From NCBI RefSeq assembly GCF_001038505.1, contig NZ_LDPY01000005.1, positions 1 to 64,000 of the forward strand: 64,000 nt of DNA. The letters run 5' to 3'. Of this stretch, positions 23,232-31,294 are shown piece after piece (position 1 is the first letter of the stretch; each line of letters begins with the position of its first letter). A model generated the notes under the pieces. It saw only the letters and a list, made by a program, of their open reading frames with translations. It was not told the DNA's origin and made no database searches. This DNA comes from Puniceibacterium sp. IMCC21224 (GTDB lineage Bacteria > Pseudomonadota > Alphaproteobacteria > Rhodobacterales > Rhodobacteraceae). The position numbers were made by a program, and so were the translations under genes.

Positions 23232-24116
23232 ATGACATTTGCCCGACCGGAACACTCCATCGACACAGACACTCTACCCCGGATGCCCGCATGGGTCACC
23301 TCGGCACGTCCTGAAGCCTTTGAAGATGTGGCGTTTTTGTCAGGTGCAGCGCTTACTCACCTGTATCATGTGTTTGCACGAGACGATGTCCCCCAAGCAT
23401 TGTTGCGGGACCGGCTGGCCCTGCACGCCGCAGAGGCATGCGTGGCGCTTTCCGGTCGGATGGAGAGGGCGGGGGAATTGCGCGACGCGGTGCACCTCCT
23501 GCGTCCCGGCGACCTTCCCGGTCCGGCAGGCGAAACCTACCTTGCCTGGCGTCGCGCGGTGGAACGGTCGGTGTCGGTCAAGGCTTTGAGCCGAGCTTTA
23601 CCGACCATCGAGTCTTGCCAGATCGCCACGTGGCTGGATGCGGGAAATGGGGCACCGCTGACCCGTACCGCGGTGGTGCTGGATGCTGTCCTGACGGAGG
23701 CACCCCGTGCCGAAGTCCCGGCGTTGATCCTCGCGGACGCCGCCCTCGCCCAGGCGCTTGGTTGGGATCATGTCGTGCCGCTGCTGGCCGCGGGTTTGAA
23801 ACGCACAGACCTGCGCAAGCGGGGTGACGATTTGCGCCTAGCCTGTCATCGCGCAGTGACCGCATCCGCGGTCGAGGCCGCGCGTCTGGCTGTCGATCTC
23901 GCGCGTCGGGCTTCGCTTTTGAAAGGAGTTGCACCAAAGCTTCGGGCCAAGGGGGCAGGGGCGGCGGTGAAAATATTCCTGACGCAGGACGCCGTGGCGC
24001 CCAGTGCCCTGCCTTTGCCGGACCGCGCGGCGCGGCGGCTCTGTGACCGGCTTGTCGATCTCGGCGCGGTCCGCGAGCTAACCGGGCGCGACACATTCCG
24101 GCTCTACGGGGTGTAG
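23232..24116 (+). CDS. DUF1403 family protein
   Basis: This 294-residue protein has the DUF1403 pattern: PAWVTSARPEAFEDVAFLSGAALTHL near the N-terminus, AEACVALSGRMERAGELRDAVHLLRPGDLPGPAGE, and a C-terminal LPDRAARRLCDRLVDLGAVRELTGRDTFRLYGV that looks like a winged helix. It is Ala-rich and helical with no membrane segment. The family occurs on rhizobial and Rhodobacterales plasmids beside scpB-like genes; its role is unknown. The stop is 2 bases before the scpB-like start, so the two are translationally coupled. Confidence 0.8.
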   Translation: MTFARPEHSIDTDTLPRMPAWVTSARPEAFEDVAFLSGAALTHLYHVFARDDVPQALLRDRLALHAAEACVALSGRMERAGELRDAVHLLRPGDLPGPAGETYLAWRRAVERSVSVKALSRALPTIESCQIATWLDAGNGAPLTRTAVVLDAVLTEAPRAEVPALILADAALAQALGWDHVVPLLAAGLKRTDLRKRGDDLRLACHRAVTASAVEAARLAVDLARRASLLKGVAPKLRAKGAGAAVKIFLTQDAVAPSALPLPDRAARRLCDRLVDLGAVRELTGRDTFRLYGV

Positions 24117-24118
24117 CC

Positions 24119-24775
24119 ATGAGCATGGACAGCGAAAGTGGGAACCGGTTTCGCGGTTCGGACATGCGACCGGAAAGGAAGTCGAAGGATCGACCAGAAG
24201 CTGAGCTTGATCGCGAGTTGCTCGACCTGCCACCGGAGTTGCGCTGGCGGGAATGGATGCGCCGGATCGAGGCGGTGCTGTTTGCCTCTGCCTCGCCTGT
24301 ACCGCGCGAGGATCTGGCGCGCATAGTGGGGCAGGGGACTTCGGTTGATCTGCTGTTGGAAGACCTTGCCGCTGATCTGGAAGGGCGGGCGTTCGAGATT
24401 GCCATGGTCGCAGGGGGGTGGATGTTCCGGACGCGGCCTGTTTACGCGCCTGCGATCCGCGCCGCAGCGGATGTCGGAGACCAGTTGCTGGACCTGAACG
24501 AGTTCGACGTCGCGATTTTGGCGGCCATCGCCTACCACCAGCCGATCACCCGCGATGGGCTCAAAGACATCTTTGGCAAAGAGATCAGCCGGGACCTGAT
24601 CGGAAGGCTGCATGCGCAGGGTCTGATTGGAACTGGGCCGCGCGCGCCGCGTCGTGGTGCCCCCTATACCTTCGTGACCACAGACGCGTTCCTCTCAGCT
24701 TTCGGGATGGAGAGCTTGCGCGACCTGCCAGACGCTGAACAGCTGAATGACGCTGGGCTGGCCGCGCGCCCTTGA
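24119..24775 (+). CDS. ScpB-like segregation and condensation protein
   Basis: This 218-residue protein has the two winged-helix domains of ScpB: RWREWMRRIEAVLFASASPVPREDLARIVG, then GWMFRTRPVYAPAIRAA, and LNEFDVAILAAIAYHQPITR with GLIGTGPRAPRRGAPYTFVTTDAFLSAFGM. ScpB normally joins SMC and ScpA in chromosome condensation. Here there is no scpA or smc nearby, and the partner is DUF1403, so this is a plasmid paralogue. It lies 16 bases from the convergent tniQ end. A role in plasmid segregation near repABC is plausible but unproven. Confidence 0.85.
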   Translation: MSMDSESGNRFRGSDMRPERKSKDRPEAELDRELLDLPPELRWREWMRRIEAVLFASASPVPREDLARIVGQGTSVDLLLEDLAADLEGRAFEIAMVAGGWMFRTRPVYAPAIRAAADVGDQLLDLNEFDVAILAAIAYHQPITRDGLKDIFGKEISRDLIGRLHAQGLIGTGPRAPRRGAPYTFVTTDAFLSAFGMESLRDLPDAEQLNDAGLAARP

Positions 24776-24791
24776 AACCTGCTTCAGACCA

Positions 24792-25802
24792 TCAGGGCAC
24801 CTGCCGCTGCTGATGGAGCCGCGCGGCCGCCTGAACGAGATCCGCCAAATGCGGGCCAGCGGTGGTAGAGCAAGGCCCAGCTTTGGGCCGAGGCAGGACG
24901 GCATCGCTGAAGGATGTGACCAGTCCGCTCCAAGCTGGCGCAGCCTGAGCGACGCGTTTCCAATAAGAGATCGCGGGACTTCTTCGCGTTCCGAAAGGCG
25001 TCGACCGCCCTTCCGTCAATTGCCGAAGCAGATGATAGCGATCTCGATGAGGGAGGCGCGCGATGGACATGCGCTGTTTACCAAATTGAAAGCAGGCTGA
25101 TCCAAGAAGGTCCGGGAGAGATCGCCCCTCTGCCATTCGATGCCCTGCTGCATGCAAACGAAGCAGATCGTCGATCAGGCGCTCCAGACGCCGAACTCCG
25201 TTGGCGGCGGGACGGGTGCGTTTGCAGAGGGCCGCGCCGCACCAGGCGCAGATCTGATGCGGCACAAGACGCTTCTGGCTGAACGGAGCCAATCCTTGTC
25301 CGCAAGACGGGCACCTGTCTCGAAGCCGACAACCGTGACGAAAGCAAGAAACGCGTGTCGCCAGGCTCCAGCCTCGGCGAAAATAGGGCGTTTCGTCTTC
25401 CGCCAGACAGGCCGGGCAGAATTGCAGCCAGGTCGCCTGCGTCTTTGGTGCGCAACTCTGCTGAGGCGATGCCCGCAGGGGCAAACGCAACCGGGCCAAG
25501 GGGTCAGGAGCAATGGTCAGAGCCGCGATGTCTTCCAAGGGTATGTGGGTATGTTCTCCCAGAAACTGCAGAATGCGATCTGGCATCGCTCGATCAAGAC
25601 GTGCCGACCAGTTCTGACCTGGCGCTCCGAGAAGCGCACCAAAATAGTGCGGAGGTATGCCGTTTGCGTAAGCGAGGCGGTGCAGCCAGCTCGACAGAAG
25701 TTCACCTGGTGCGGGCATAATGCTCATGGGCCAACGGTTTCCCGCCGCGCCTTCATACCGCTCTGCAGGCGTCACGGAGATCCCGGTCGGCCCAAACCTC
25801 AT
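24792..25802 (-). CDS. tniQ: TniQ family protein
   Basis: This 336-residue protein starts at 25802 with ATGA overlap to tniB. It has the TniQ opening PAPGELLSSWLHRLAYANG and two zinc-binding clusters: FCPACLAEDETPYFRRGWSL with FRHGCRLRDRCPSCG, and ICAWCGAALC. TniQ proteins are target-selection adaptors of Tn7/Tn5053-like transposition and link the TniB/TnsC ATPase to a target. No TnsD-like DNA-binding extension is obvious. It completes a tniA-tniB-tniQ operon without an adjacent tniR. Confidence 0.85.
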   Translation of the reverse strand: MRFGPTGISVTPAERYEGAAGNRWPMSIMPAPGELLSSWLHRLAYANGIPPHYFGALLGAPGQNWSARLDRAMPDRILQFLGEHTHIPLEDIAALTIAPDPLARLRLPLRASPQQSCAPKTQATWLQFCPACLAEDETPYFRRGWSLATRVSCFRHGCRLRDRCPSCGQGLAPFSQKRLVPHQICAWCGAALCKRTRPAANGVRRLERLIDDLLRLHAAGHRMAEGRSLPDLLGSACFQFGKQRMSIARLPHRDRYHLLRQLTEGRSTPFGTRRSPAISYWKRVAQAAPAWSGLVTSFSDAVLPRPKAGPCSTTAGPHLADLVQAAARLHQQRQVP

Positions 25803-26665
25803 GTCATCTCGTGACGCAAAGCGGAATTGCGGCGCCTCGAGAGAGGCACATAGCCAAGGTCCGACAGGGTTGCGCCCGTGATCCGGTCCTCACCGCGCGA
25901 GATTGCCGCAACTGCCGCCCTGGTGACTATTTCGATAACCTCGCCGATCAGCCCCTCTGACAGATCGTGGATGATCTTTGCCAAGGGTTCGCGCGACAGA
26001 TCGGAGGCATTGGCTAGCGGCAGACTTACCTCAAGGCTGTCCAGAAGTGTCGCGAAATCCTCGTCATACGCCCAGCGTGGAATGGGGATCGTATCGAAGC
26101 GTGAGCCCATTTCGTCCGTGTCATGCACCGCATCGTAGATCGCGATTTCGCCGACAAGGACGGGTGAGATGTCATGCACTCGTGCGATCCGCCGCAAGAA
26201 CGAGAAGATGGCCTTCACATCCTCGCGCCGCCCGCGCAACGCGCTGTGGAACTCGTCGAAGATCAAAAGGCGCGGCTTCAGGCGCTCCAGAAGATGATCG
26301 ACCTGATCGCCGGCGCGGGCCAGGCTGCGCCAGCCAGCGGCTTGTGGCGCGCGCAATCCGGACAGGATGCTGGCATAGAAATGCGACAGCCCTGCACCTT
26401 CCCGGGTCTGAATCACCCACACCTTTTGCTGCTCGGCAACACGCAGATGTTCGACGGCGAAGCGTTCGGCGATCATGGTCTTGCCGTTATGGTAGGGACC
26501 GGCAAGCAGCAAACCGCGTGGGCGCAGGGATGGCGGTCGCTCAAGCAGCAGTCGCATCGCGTCATGCGCCGCGCCGGCCGCCGGATGGCTGATCCAGCGC
26601 GGCGCGCGCACATGGGCGATCCGCACTGCGTCATCGGCCTGCAAGAGTGGGACGGTGGCGGACAT
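25799..26665 (-). CDS. tniB: TniB transposition ATPase
   Basis: This AAA+ ATPase of 288 residues begins at 26665 (MSATVPLLQADDAV), 16 bases after tniA. Walker A is LLLAGPYHNGKTMIAERF, and Walker B is RLLIFDEFHSALRG followed by sensor-like ISPVLVGEIAIYD. TniB/TnsC-type proteins form filaments on DNA, recruit the transposase and sense target. An upstream in-frame extension to 26794 has no ribosome site. It ends inside the start of tniQ (ATGA), so the three tni genes are co-translated. Confidence 0.88.
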   Translation of the reverse strand: MSATVPLLQADDAVRIAHVRAPRWISHPAAGAAHDAMRLLLERPPSLRPRGLLLAGPYHNGKTMIAERFAVEHLRVAEQQKVWVIQTREGAGLSHFYASILSGLRAPQAAGWRSLARAGDQVDHLLERLKPRLLIFDEFHSALRGRREDVKAIFSFLRRIARVHDISPVLVGEIAIYDAVHDTDEMGSRFDTIPIPRWAYDEDFATLLDSLEVSLPLANASDLSREPLAKIIHDLSEGLIGEVIEIVTRAAVAAISRGEDRITGATLSDLGYVPLSRRRNSALRHEMT

Positions 26666-26681
26666 GAGGTGGTCCGGCACC

Positions 26682-28367
26682 TTACCAATCCTCGATTGGG
26701 AAGACCCGCCGCGGACGATCCGGGTCGAGCTTTGCCTGGGCCGAGGCGGAAGGCGTAGCGAAGTCGGCATAAGGCTTCTTTGCCTCGGTGGCATGCCGGG
26801 CGCGGGTCATCTCCTTCAAACGGCTTTTGGGGGTTTTGGCGGCGGCAACAGTTGCGGCGATTTCGCGTCGGATCGCTGATGCCTCCTGCACAGGGCGCCG
26901 CTGGATTTCGCGCCGCCGCTGTCGATCCGCCTGGTGCTGCCAGAGCGTGATCGGCTCGGCCAGTCCGTCCCGTCGCCTGACCGGCCGCCAAGCCTGGGTA
27001 TCCGGATCCTTGACGTAGATATGGCTGATGTCGCGAGGATCATAGCACAGATCGAGCGGGGCCAGCCGGTCACGACGCGCAACCAGCGGGCCAAGCCAGG
27101 GCTCGAAATAGTCGATGGCGAAGAGACTGAAGCCCTGAGGTGAAATCTTCCGCGTCTTGCGTGGCAGGAAATTCAGCAGCACATCGACAGGTGCATCGAT
27201 CGGCCGGTCTTTCGGCTGGAACCGATCTTCCCACTCTTTCGCCGGAACGGTCAGCTTGCGCGCATTCTGGCTCAGGTTGTGGTCGATGATCGCGAGCGCG
27301 ATGCAGCGTTCGAGATCCGCGAAGCTGAGCCGTGCCCGCGCTTCCGAGGCATAGTCGCCCCGATCCGCGATGGAACGCCCCGTCTTGCCCGGCAAGGCGC
27401 GTAGCGCGGTGTTCACTTTCCCCAGCAGGCGTTCGACGACTCCGCCCCGATGCACGGTGCCCTTGTTCCGCATGCGAATGGAAATACCATAGTCCGCGCA
27501 TCCTCTGCTGAAGGTGCTGCTTTGGAATTCCTTGGCGGAATCGACGACGATCTGCTTTGGGCGACCGTGCATCGGCCAAGCATGATCGATACTGCGTTCT
27601 GCCAGCCAGTCAATCTTGCAGCACATCGCGTGCGCCAGACAAAGTGCCACAGACAGTCGCGACGGCCGCTCGAGGGTCAGGCAGAAGCCGATGATCGCGC
27701 TCGTGGCCACATCTGCAGCGATGGTCAGATAGGGGCGCCCAACGAAAACACCGTAGTCATCAATAACCTCGACAAACTGGATGTCTGCCGGCGTGTGATC
27801 GATCTGGACAACGTCGAGCGCGTGGTTAGCCCGGATGTAGCCCGGTCGCGGCTTTAGCCGGTGCAGGTGTTTACCATCTGACAGGCGGCGGCGGGCAATT
27901 TCTTCCGGGGCAAACAGAGTGGGGATCCGCCGGGCGACAGTGACATAGGCGGGCGGCCTGTGCCCTTCCTCTGCGCAACGGGCGCGGATCTCTTCAACGA
28001 TTGGTGCAAGGTCCGGCTGCTCGGGGCGCAACCACATCTCCCGCAGGGTCATCGCAATGATGCTCTCGACCGCGGGACTGATCCTAGGTTTCCTTGTTCC
28101 ACTCGTTTGCGGCAGCAGGGACGATACCCTGCGCTCTTCCCGATACCGCGCCAGATAGTTGTAGACTTGGCGTGTCGAGAGCCGCAGCTCGGATGCCGCG
28201 CGCACCACGGCCTCACGCACGGGCGCCACTCCGTCAAGAATCCGGTCCAGCTCACGCGCGGTACGCGTTGCCTTGGTCCACGCTTCATCCGAAACATGCC
28301 CTCCGCCGGACATCATCGGTATGACGCTTTCGAGACTGGCTGCGCCGTGCGCCAACAGAGCCGCCAC
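26682..28367 (-). CDS. tniA: TniA transposase (DDE, Mu/Tn5053-like)
   Basis: This 561-residue transposase has an N-terminal helix-turn-helix (LRLSTRQVYNYLARYREE) and an rve integrase core with catalytic Asp in VVQIDHTPAD, Asp in IVVDSAKEFQS and Glu in HRGGVVERLLGKVN. A Mu-type C-terminal domain (SLFAIDYFEPWLGPLVARRD) and a basic tail follow. It performs cut or nick and strand transfer together with TniB and TniQ. No tniR lies next to it; a serine recombinase at 30101 could serve. The upstream gap of 97 bases holds the right copy of the 20-bp repeat. Confidence 0.88.
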   Translation of the reverse strand: MAALLAHGAASLESVIPMMSGGGHVSDEAWTKATRTARELDRILDGVAPVREAVVRAASELRLSTRQVYNYLARYREERRVSSLLPQTSGTRKPRISPAVESIIAMTLREMWLRPEQPDLAPIVEEIRARCAEEGHRPPAYVTVARRIPTLFAPEEIARRRLSDGKHLHRLKPRPGYIRANHALDVVQIDHTPADIQFVEVIDDYGVFVGRPYLTIAADVATSAIIGFCLTLERPSRLSVALCLAHAMCCKIDWLAERSIDHAWPMHGRPKQIVVDSAKEFQSSTFSRGCADYGISIRMRNKGTVHRGGVVERLLGKVNTALRALPGKTGRSIADRGDYASEARARLSFADLERCIALAIIDHNLSQNARKLTVPAKEWEDRFQPKDRPIDAPVDVLLNFLPRKTRKISPQGFSLFAIDYFEPWLGPLVARRDRLAPLDLCYDPRDISHIYVKDPDTQAWRPVRRRDGLAEPITLWQHQADRQRRREIQRRPVQEASAIRREIAATVAAAKTPKSRLKEMTRARHATEAKKPYADFATPSASAQAKLDPDRPRRVFPIEDW

Positions 28368-28388
28368 TCTTTGAAATACGGAACCAAA

Positions 28389-28408
28389 ATTGAAGCCTTA
28401 AGCTGAAA
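28389..28408 (+). repeat. 20-bp direct repeat, right copy
   Basis: ATTGAAGCCTTAAGCTGAAA matches 21890-21909 at 18 of 20 positions and lies in the tniA-DUF1612 gap. Confidence 0.6.
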
Positions 28409-28464
28409 AATGATGTGTGCTTACCCCGTATCATCCAGAAATCACGTAATAATCATGTGCTGAA

Positions 28465-29463
28465 ATGGTGAAGAAAATGCGACACTGGTTTCTGCCGGGA
28501 CCACTCGAGGAAGAACCGGATGATTTGCCTCCTGGGCCACGTGCGGAACCGCCCGACACTGCTGTCATCGAAGACTGGGCAAAGGCAGAAAGCGTTCACG
28601 CTGCGCGACTGGCACGGGTCTCTGGACGTCTGGGTGCTCTGGATGACCGGCTGCTGCGCGGCCCGGAAGGCTGGCGGCATCGCCTCGCTTTGATCGAGGC
28701 AGCGAACCTCAGCTGGTTCGCAGGGGATCGGGTGAGTTCTGATCGTCTGGCGCTCTGGATATCGATGCGGCTCTCGGGCGCACAGGATGACCCAAATGCC
28801 CTTGCAAGAGTTGGATGGGCTGTTCGGCGCCTGACAGGCGGTCCCGGACCGAAGGCTGACTTGGCCGCCTTCCTGGATCGCCGCGATCCCGAGAACATTG
28901 AAGACAGCGCTGAGCGTTTCGAAGATCGTGCGGGCGGATGGCTGGAAGTAATGACAGCCGCAGCCGAGTTCCACCCAATCACCCGAGCTTGCATGGGCTT
29001 TCATCTCTGGAGTCTGGCGGGACTCGGACAGCACGGCGACCAGATCGAAGCCGCCGTCACCGCGTCCAGGATCGCGGCCTGCGACGGAAGCGGCGCCGTC
29101 TTCGCGCCGCTGGCTATGGGCGGGGCAGGGGGGCTGCGTGTCTCGGGTTTGCCAACCGAACGCTTGGCACGCTGGTTGGATGGGATGAACAGCGCAATTC
29201 TAACGGCGATGCGTCATCTAGATGGTACCCAAACATGGAGTGTTCGGGCGGAAGGAGCCATGTCTCAGCTTTCGGGCAGAACTCCGGCCGCTCTTCGGTC
29301 TGTGTTGACAGAGTGGCCTTTGGTGTCGGCCCCGATGGCGGAGGCCCTAACAGGCGCAAGTCGCGCGGCTGTTCAAAGGAACCTCGCATGGATGCAAGAG
29401 CGAGGCCTGATCCGAGAAGTGACGCAACAAGGACGATTCAGGATGTGGCGGATCAAGGACTAG
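28465..29463 (+). CDS. DUF1612 family helix-turn-helix protein
   Basis: This 332-residue protein resembles the RHE_PE00001/DUF1612 family of rhizobial and Rhodobacterales plasmids. An N-terminal part has WAKAESVHAARLARVSGRLGALDDRLL, a middle conserved ERFEDRAGGWLEVMTAAAEFHPITRAC follows, and the C-terminal winged helix (SAPMAEALTGASRAAVQRNLAWMQERGLIREVT) is DNA-binding. It was probably an integration or regulatory factor that accompanies the tni/DUF1403 set. It is divergent from tniA; the shared 97-base gap should contain both promoters. Function is unknown. Confidence 0.75.
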   Translation: MVKKMRHWFLPGPLEEEPDDLPPGPRAEPPDTAVIEDWAKAESVHAARLARVSGRLGALDDRLLRGPEGWRHRLALIEAANLSWFAGDRVSSDRLALWISMRLSGAQDDPNALARVGWAVRRLTGGPGPKADLAAFLDRRDPENIEDSAERFEDRAGGWLEVMTAAAEFHPITRACMGFHLWSLAGLGQHGDQIEAAVTASRIAACDGSGAVFAPLAMGGAGGLRVSGLPTERLARWLDGMNSAILTAMRHLDGTQTWSVRAEGAMSQLSGRTPAALRSVLTEWPLVSAPMAEALTGASRAAVQRNLAWMQERGLIREVTQQGRFRMWRIKD

Positions 29464-29619
29464 ACCGTTGTGATCAGATCCAGCGACGGGGACATTCTCG
29501 GTTCATTGAGGGAGGAGCGCCCACCGCCAATGCTTACGTTCATCGATGTCGCCAAAGGGTGGTTTGCATATCGACCTAGGTGTCTTGGTCAAAATCGCTC
29601 TGTGTGATCCGGCAACGAG

Positions 29620-29925
29620 CTATGGCAGCCTTTCGAAAAGATCCGGTGTTTCCTCGTCGCGCCGCCTGCTCAGACCCTCGCCAAGATGCAGACAAGGGTG
29701 CTTAATTCGTGTCAGGCCTTTGCCGCCCTCAAAATGGACCCACCCTCCTCTGGGCATGCCCACGCTTACGATCAGCGCCCCACATATCGGACAAGTCCGT
29801 CTGAACGATGCGCCCCTCTTGCTTTCACCATCGCCCCGAACTGCCCAACCGCCGCGGACGGATACCGTGCGCCCTGACGACAGACGGCGGGTGTGTGCCT
29901 TCCGGTAATACCAGCGGTCCGTCAT
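29620..29925 (-). CDS. small conserved plasmid protein, zinc-ribbon-like
   Basis: This 101-residue protein begins MTDRWYYRKAHTRRLSSGRT and ends HLGEGLSRRRDEETPDLFERLP. The TCPICGALIVSVGMP segment has a CxxC pair and a later Cys/His (KHPCLH), which could bind zinc. It is basic and lacks a signal peptide. I have seen this N-terminal pattern in small hypotheticals of the same bacterial order but no function is known. The frame extends upstream without a clear start; the ATG at 29925 is chosen from the conserved opening. Confidence 0.5.
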   Translation of the reverse strand: MTDRWYYRKAHTRRLSSGRTVSVRGGWAVRGDGESKRGASFRRTCPICGALIVSVGMPRGGWVHFEGGKGLTRIKHPCLHLGEGLSRRRDEETPDLFERLP

Positions 29926-30100
29926 CCCATACCCGTTCTTTCCTCGACCCGGCTGCCGCTTGGGGTCGAGCGCACGTAAAAGCCTTGTGGAATAGCCTCC
30001 TGCACCAGCCCGACGTGCGAGATCAGGCCGACGGCCCGGCTGCCCTCTGTCAGCGCAGCAAGAACTTGGGGTCTGATGCCGGAGGGGGCAGAATAGTACG

Positions 30101-30688
30101 CTAAGGGCTGATTTTGGCTCCTGTGCGGTGCAAAGTTCTGTAGATCGTTGGCCTTGAGACCGCAAAGACCTCTGCCAGGTCACTGATGGAATAGTCACCG
30201 GTGGCATGCATGCGTGCGAGTTCTTTTTGTTGCTTTTCAGAGAGTTTCGGCTGTTTCCCCCGGAGTTTGCCCTTTGCCCGTGCGATAGCCATGCCCTCCT
30301 TGGTCCGCAACCGGATGAGGTCGGCTTCAAACTCAGCAAATGTGGCCAGAATGTTGAAGAACATTTTACCCATTGGGTCCGTTGGGTCGTAGATGGAAAT
30401 CCCCAACGCGAGCTTGACGCCTTTTTTCTCTAACTGATCTGCGATCGCACGTGCATCGGGGACGGACCGGGCAAGGCGATCCAATTTTGGCACGACCAGC
30501 ACGTCACCTTCCCGGACGGCAGCTAGTGCTTGGTCGAGACCGGGGCGGGCGCGGTTGGTGCCCGTCAGCCCGTGGTCAGTATAAATGAGATCCTCTGATA
30601 CGCCCAAGGCGCATAGGGCCTGCCGTTGTGCGGTCAGGTCCTGTTTGTCAGTCGAGCAGCGGGCATAGCCAATTTTGGTCACAGTCAT
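30101..30688 (-). CDS. serine recombinase (resolvase/invertase family)
   Basis: This 195-residue serine recombinase has the catalytic Ser in IGYARCSTDKQDLTAQ, the Arg-rich LVVPKLDRLARSVPDARAI, and the C-terminal helix-turn-helix (YSISDLAEVFAVSRPTIYRTLHR). It would resolve cointegrates or invert DNA. It reads away from a dyad (gtacgatt/aatcgtac) that could be the res core. There is no tnpA next to it; the tni genes 2 kb away are a candidate partner as TniR-type resolvase. Start ATG 30688. Confidence 0.88.
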   Translation of the reverse strand: MTVTKIGYARCSTDKQDLTAQRQALCALGVSEDLIYTDHGLTGTNRARPGLDQALAAVREGDVLVVPKLDRLARSVPDARAIADQLEKKGVKLALGISIYDPTDPMGKMFFNILATFAEFEADLIRLRTKEGMAIARAKGKLRGKQPKLSEKQQKELARMHATGDYSISDLAEVFAVSRPTIYRTLHRTGAKISP

Positions 30689-30697
30689 AGCTTTAAA

Positions 30698-30735
30698 GTA
30701 CGATTAAGGGGCGGCATATGCGAATCAAATCGTAC
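30698..30735. promoter_or_regulatory. possible res/operator dyad upstream of the serine recombinase
   Basis: gtacgatt (30698-30705) and aatcgtac (30728-30735) are perfect reverse complements with 22 bases between, 10 bases upstream of the recombinase start, as in resolvase-binding subsites. Confidence 0.45.
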
Positions 30736-31294
30736 CACCTATACGAGATATTCTGAGGTGTGGTTTCTCTGACCCTGCCAACCTTTGCAATACATGTCCG
30801 GTGAAGGAACCTCTTACGGACAGCCGCTTTGATCTTGGAAGGAACCACATGTCGTTTTTCACAAATAAGTTCAGCAGCCTGTCACAGACGGTTCAGTGAA
30901 CGGCCGCAGCGTCGAAGCAGCCGTTCGCGCAGATCGCAGCGAACGGCTTGAGGGATGAAGATTTTCCGATGCGGGCCGGAGTGCGAGGTTGATGGCCGGA
31001 CTGACGGCGGCCCGCGTTGGAAAATCTCTCAGGGAGGAAGCTGCGGGGGTCTGGCAGTGCCCTATGGGGAAAGCGGCACGGCGTTGCTGGCGGTGGTGGC
31101 TGAGCGCCGGGTTTCAATCCAGTTTCGGACAGCTTTCCTGTGTTCTATGAGCGGTGTTCGTAGTCGGCGGAGGGTGTGCGGCGACGCTGCGGTGTCACCG
31201 TTTCTGGTTTGAAGAACGACCGGCGCACGGCGCCCTTGCCTCCGGAACGAGGGAGTGATCCGGACCGGGGTCGGCGGGAAGGATGGCCCTGTCA
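30736..31294. other. spacer before the first IS91 transposase, with the start of a truncated gene
   Basis: At 30849 a strong ribosome site (GGAAGGAACCAC) precedes MSFFTNKFSSLSQTVQ and a stop at 30897. It looks like the first 16 codons of a gene cut by insertion. The stretch from about 30893 to 31294 has no convincing gene and probably contains the 3' non-coding part of the IS91 unit. Short repeats of gaacgg appear near 30895-30945. Confidence 0.35.

Noticed and set aside
29926..30339. Upstream extension of the 101-residue gene to 239 residues
   Set aside because: The extension overlaps the serine recombinase in the antisense-like frame and has low-complexity content; the conserved part begins at 29925.
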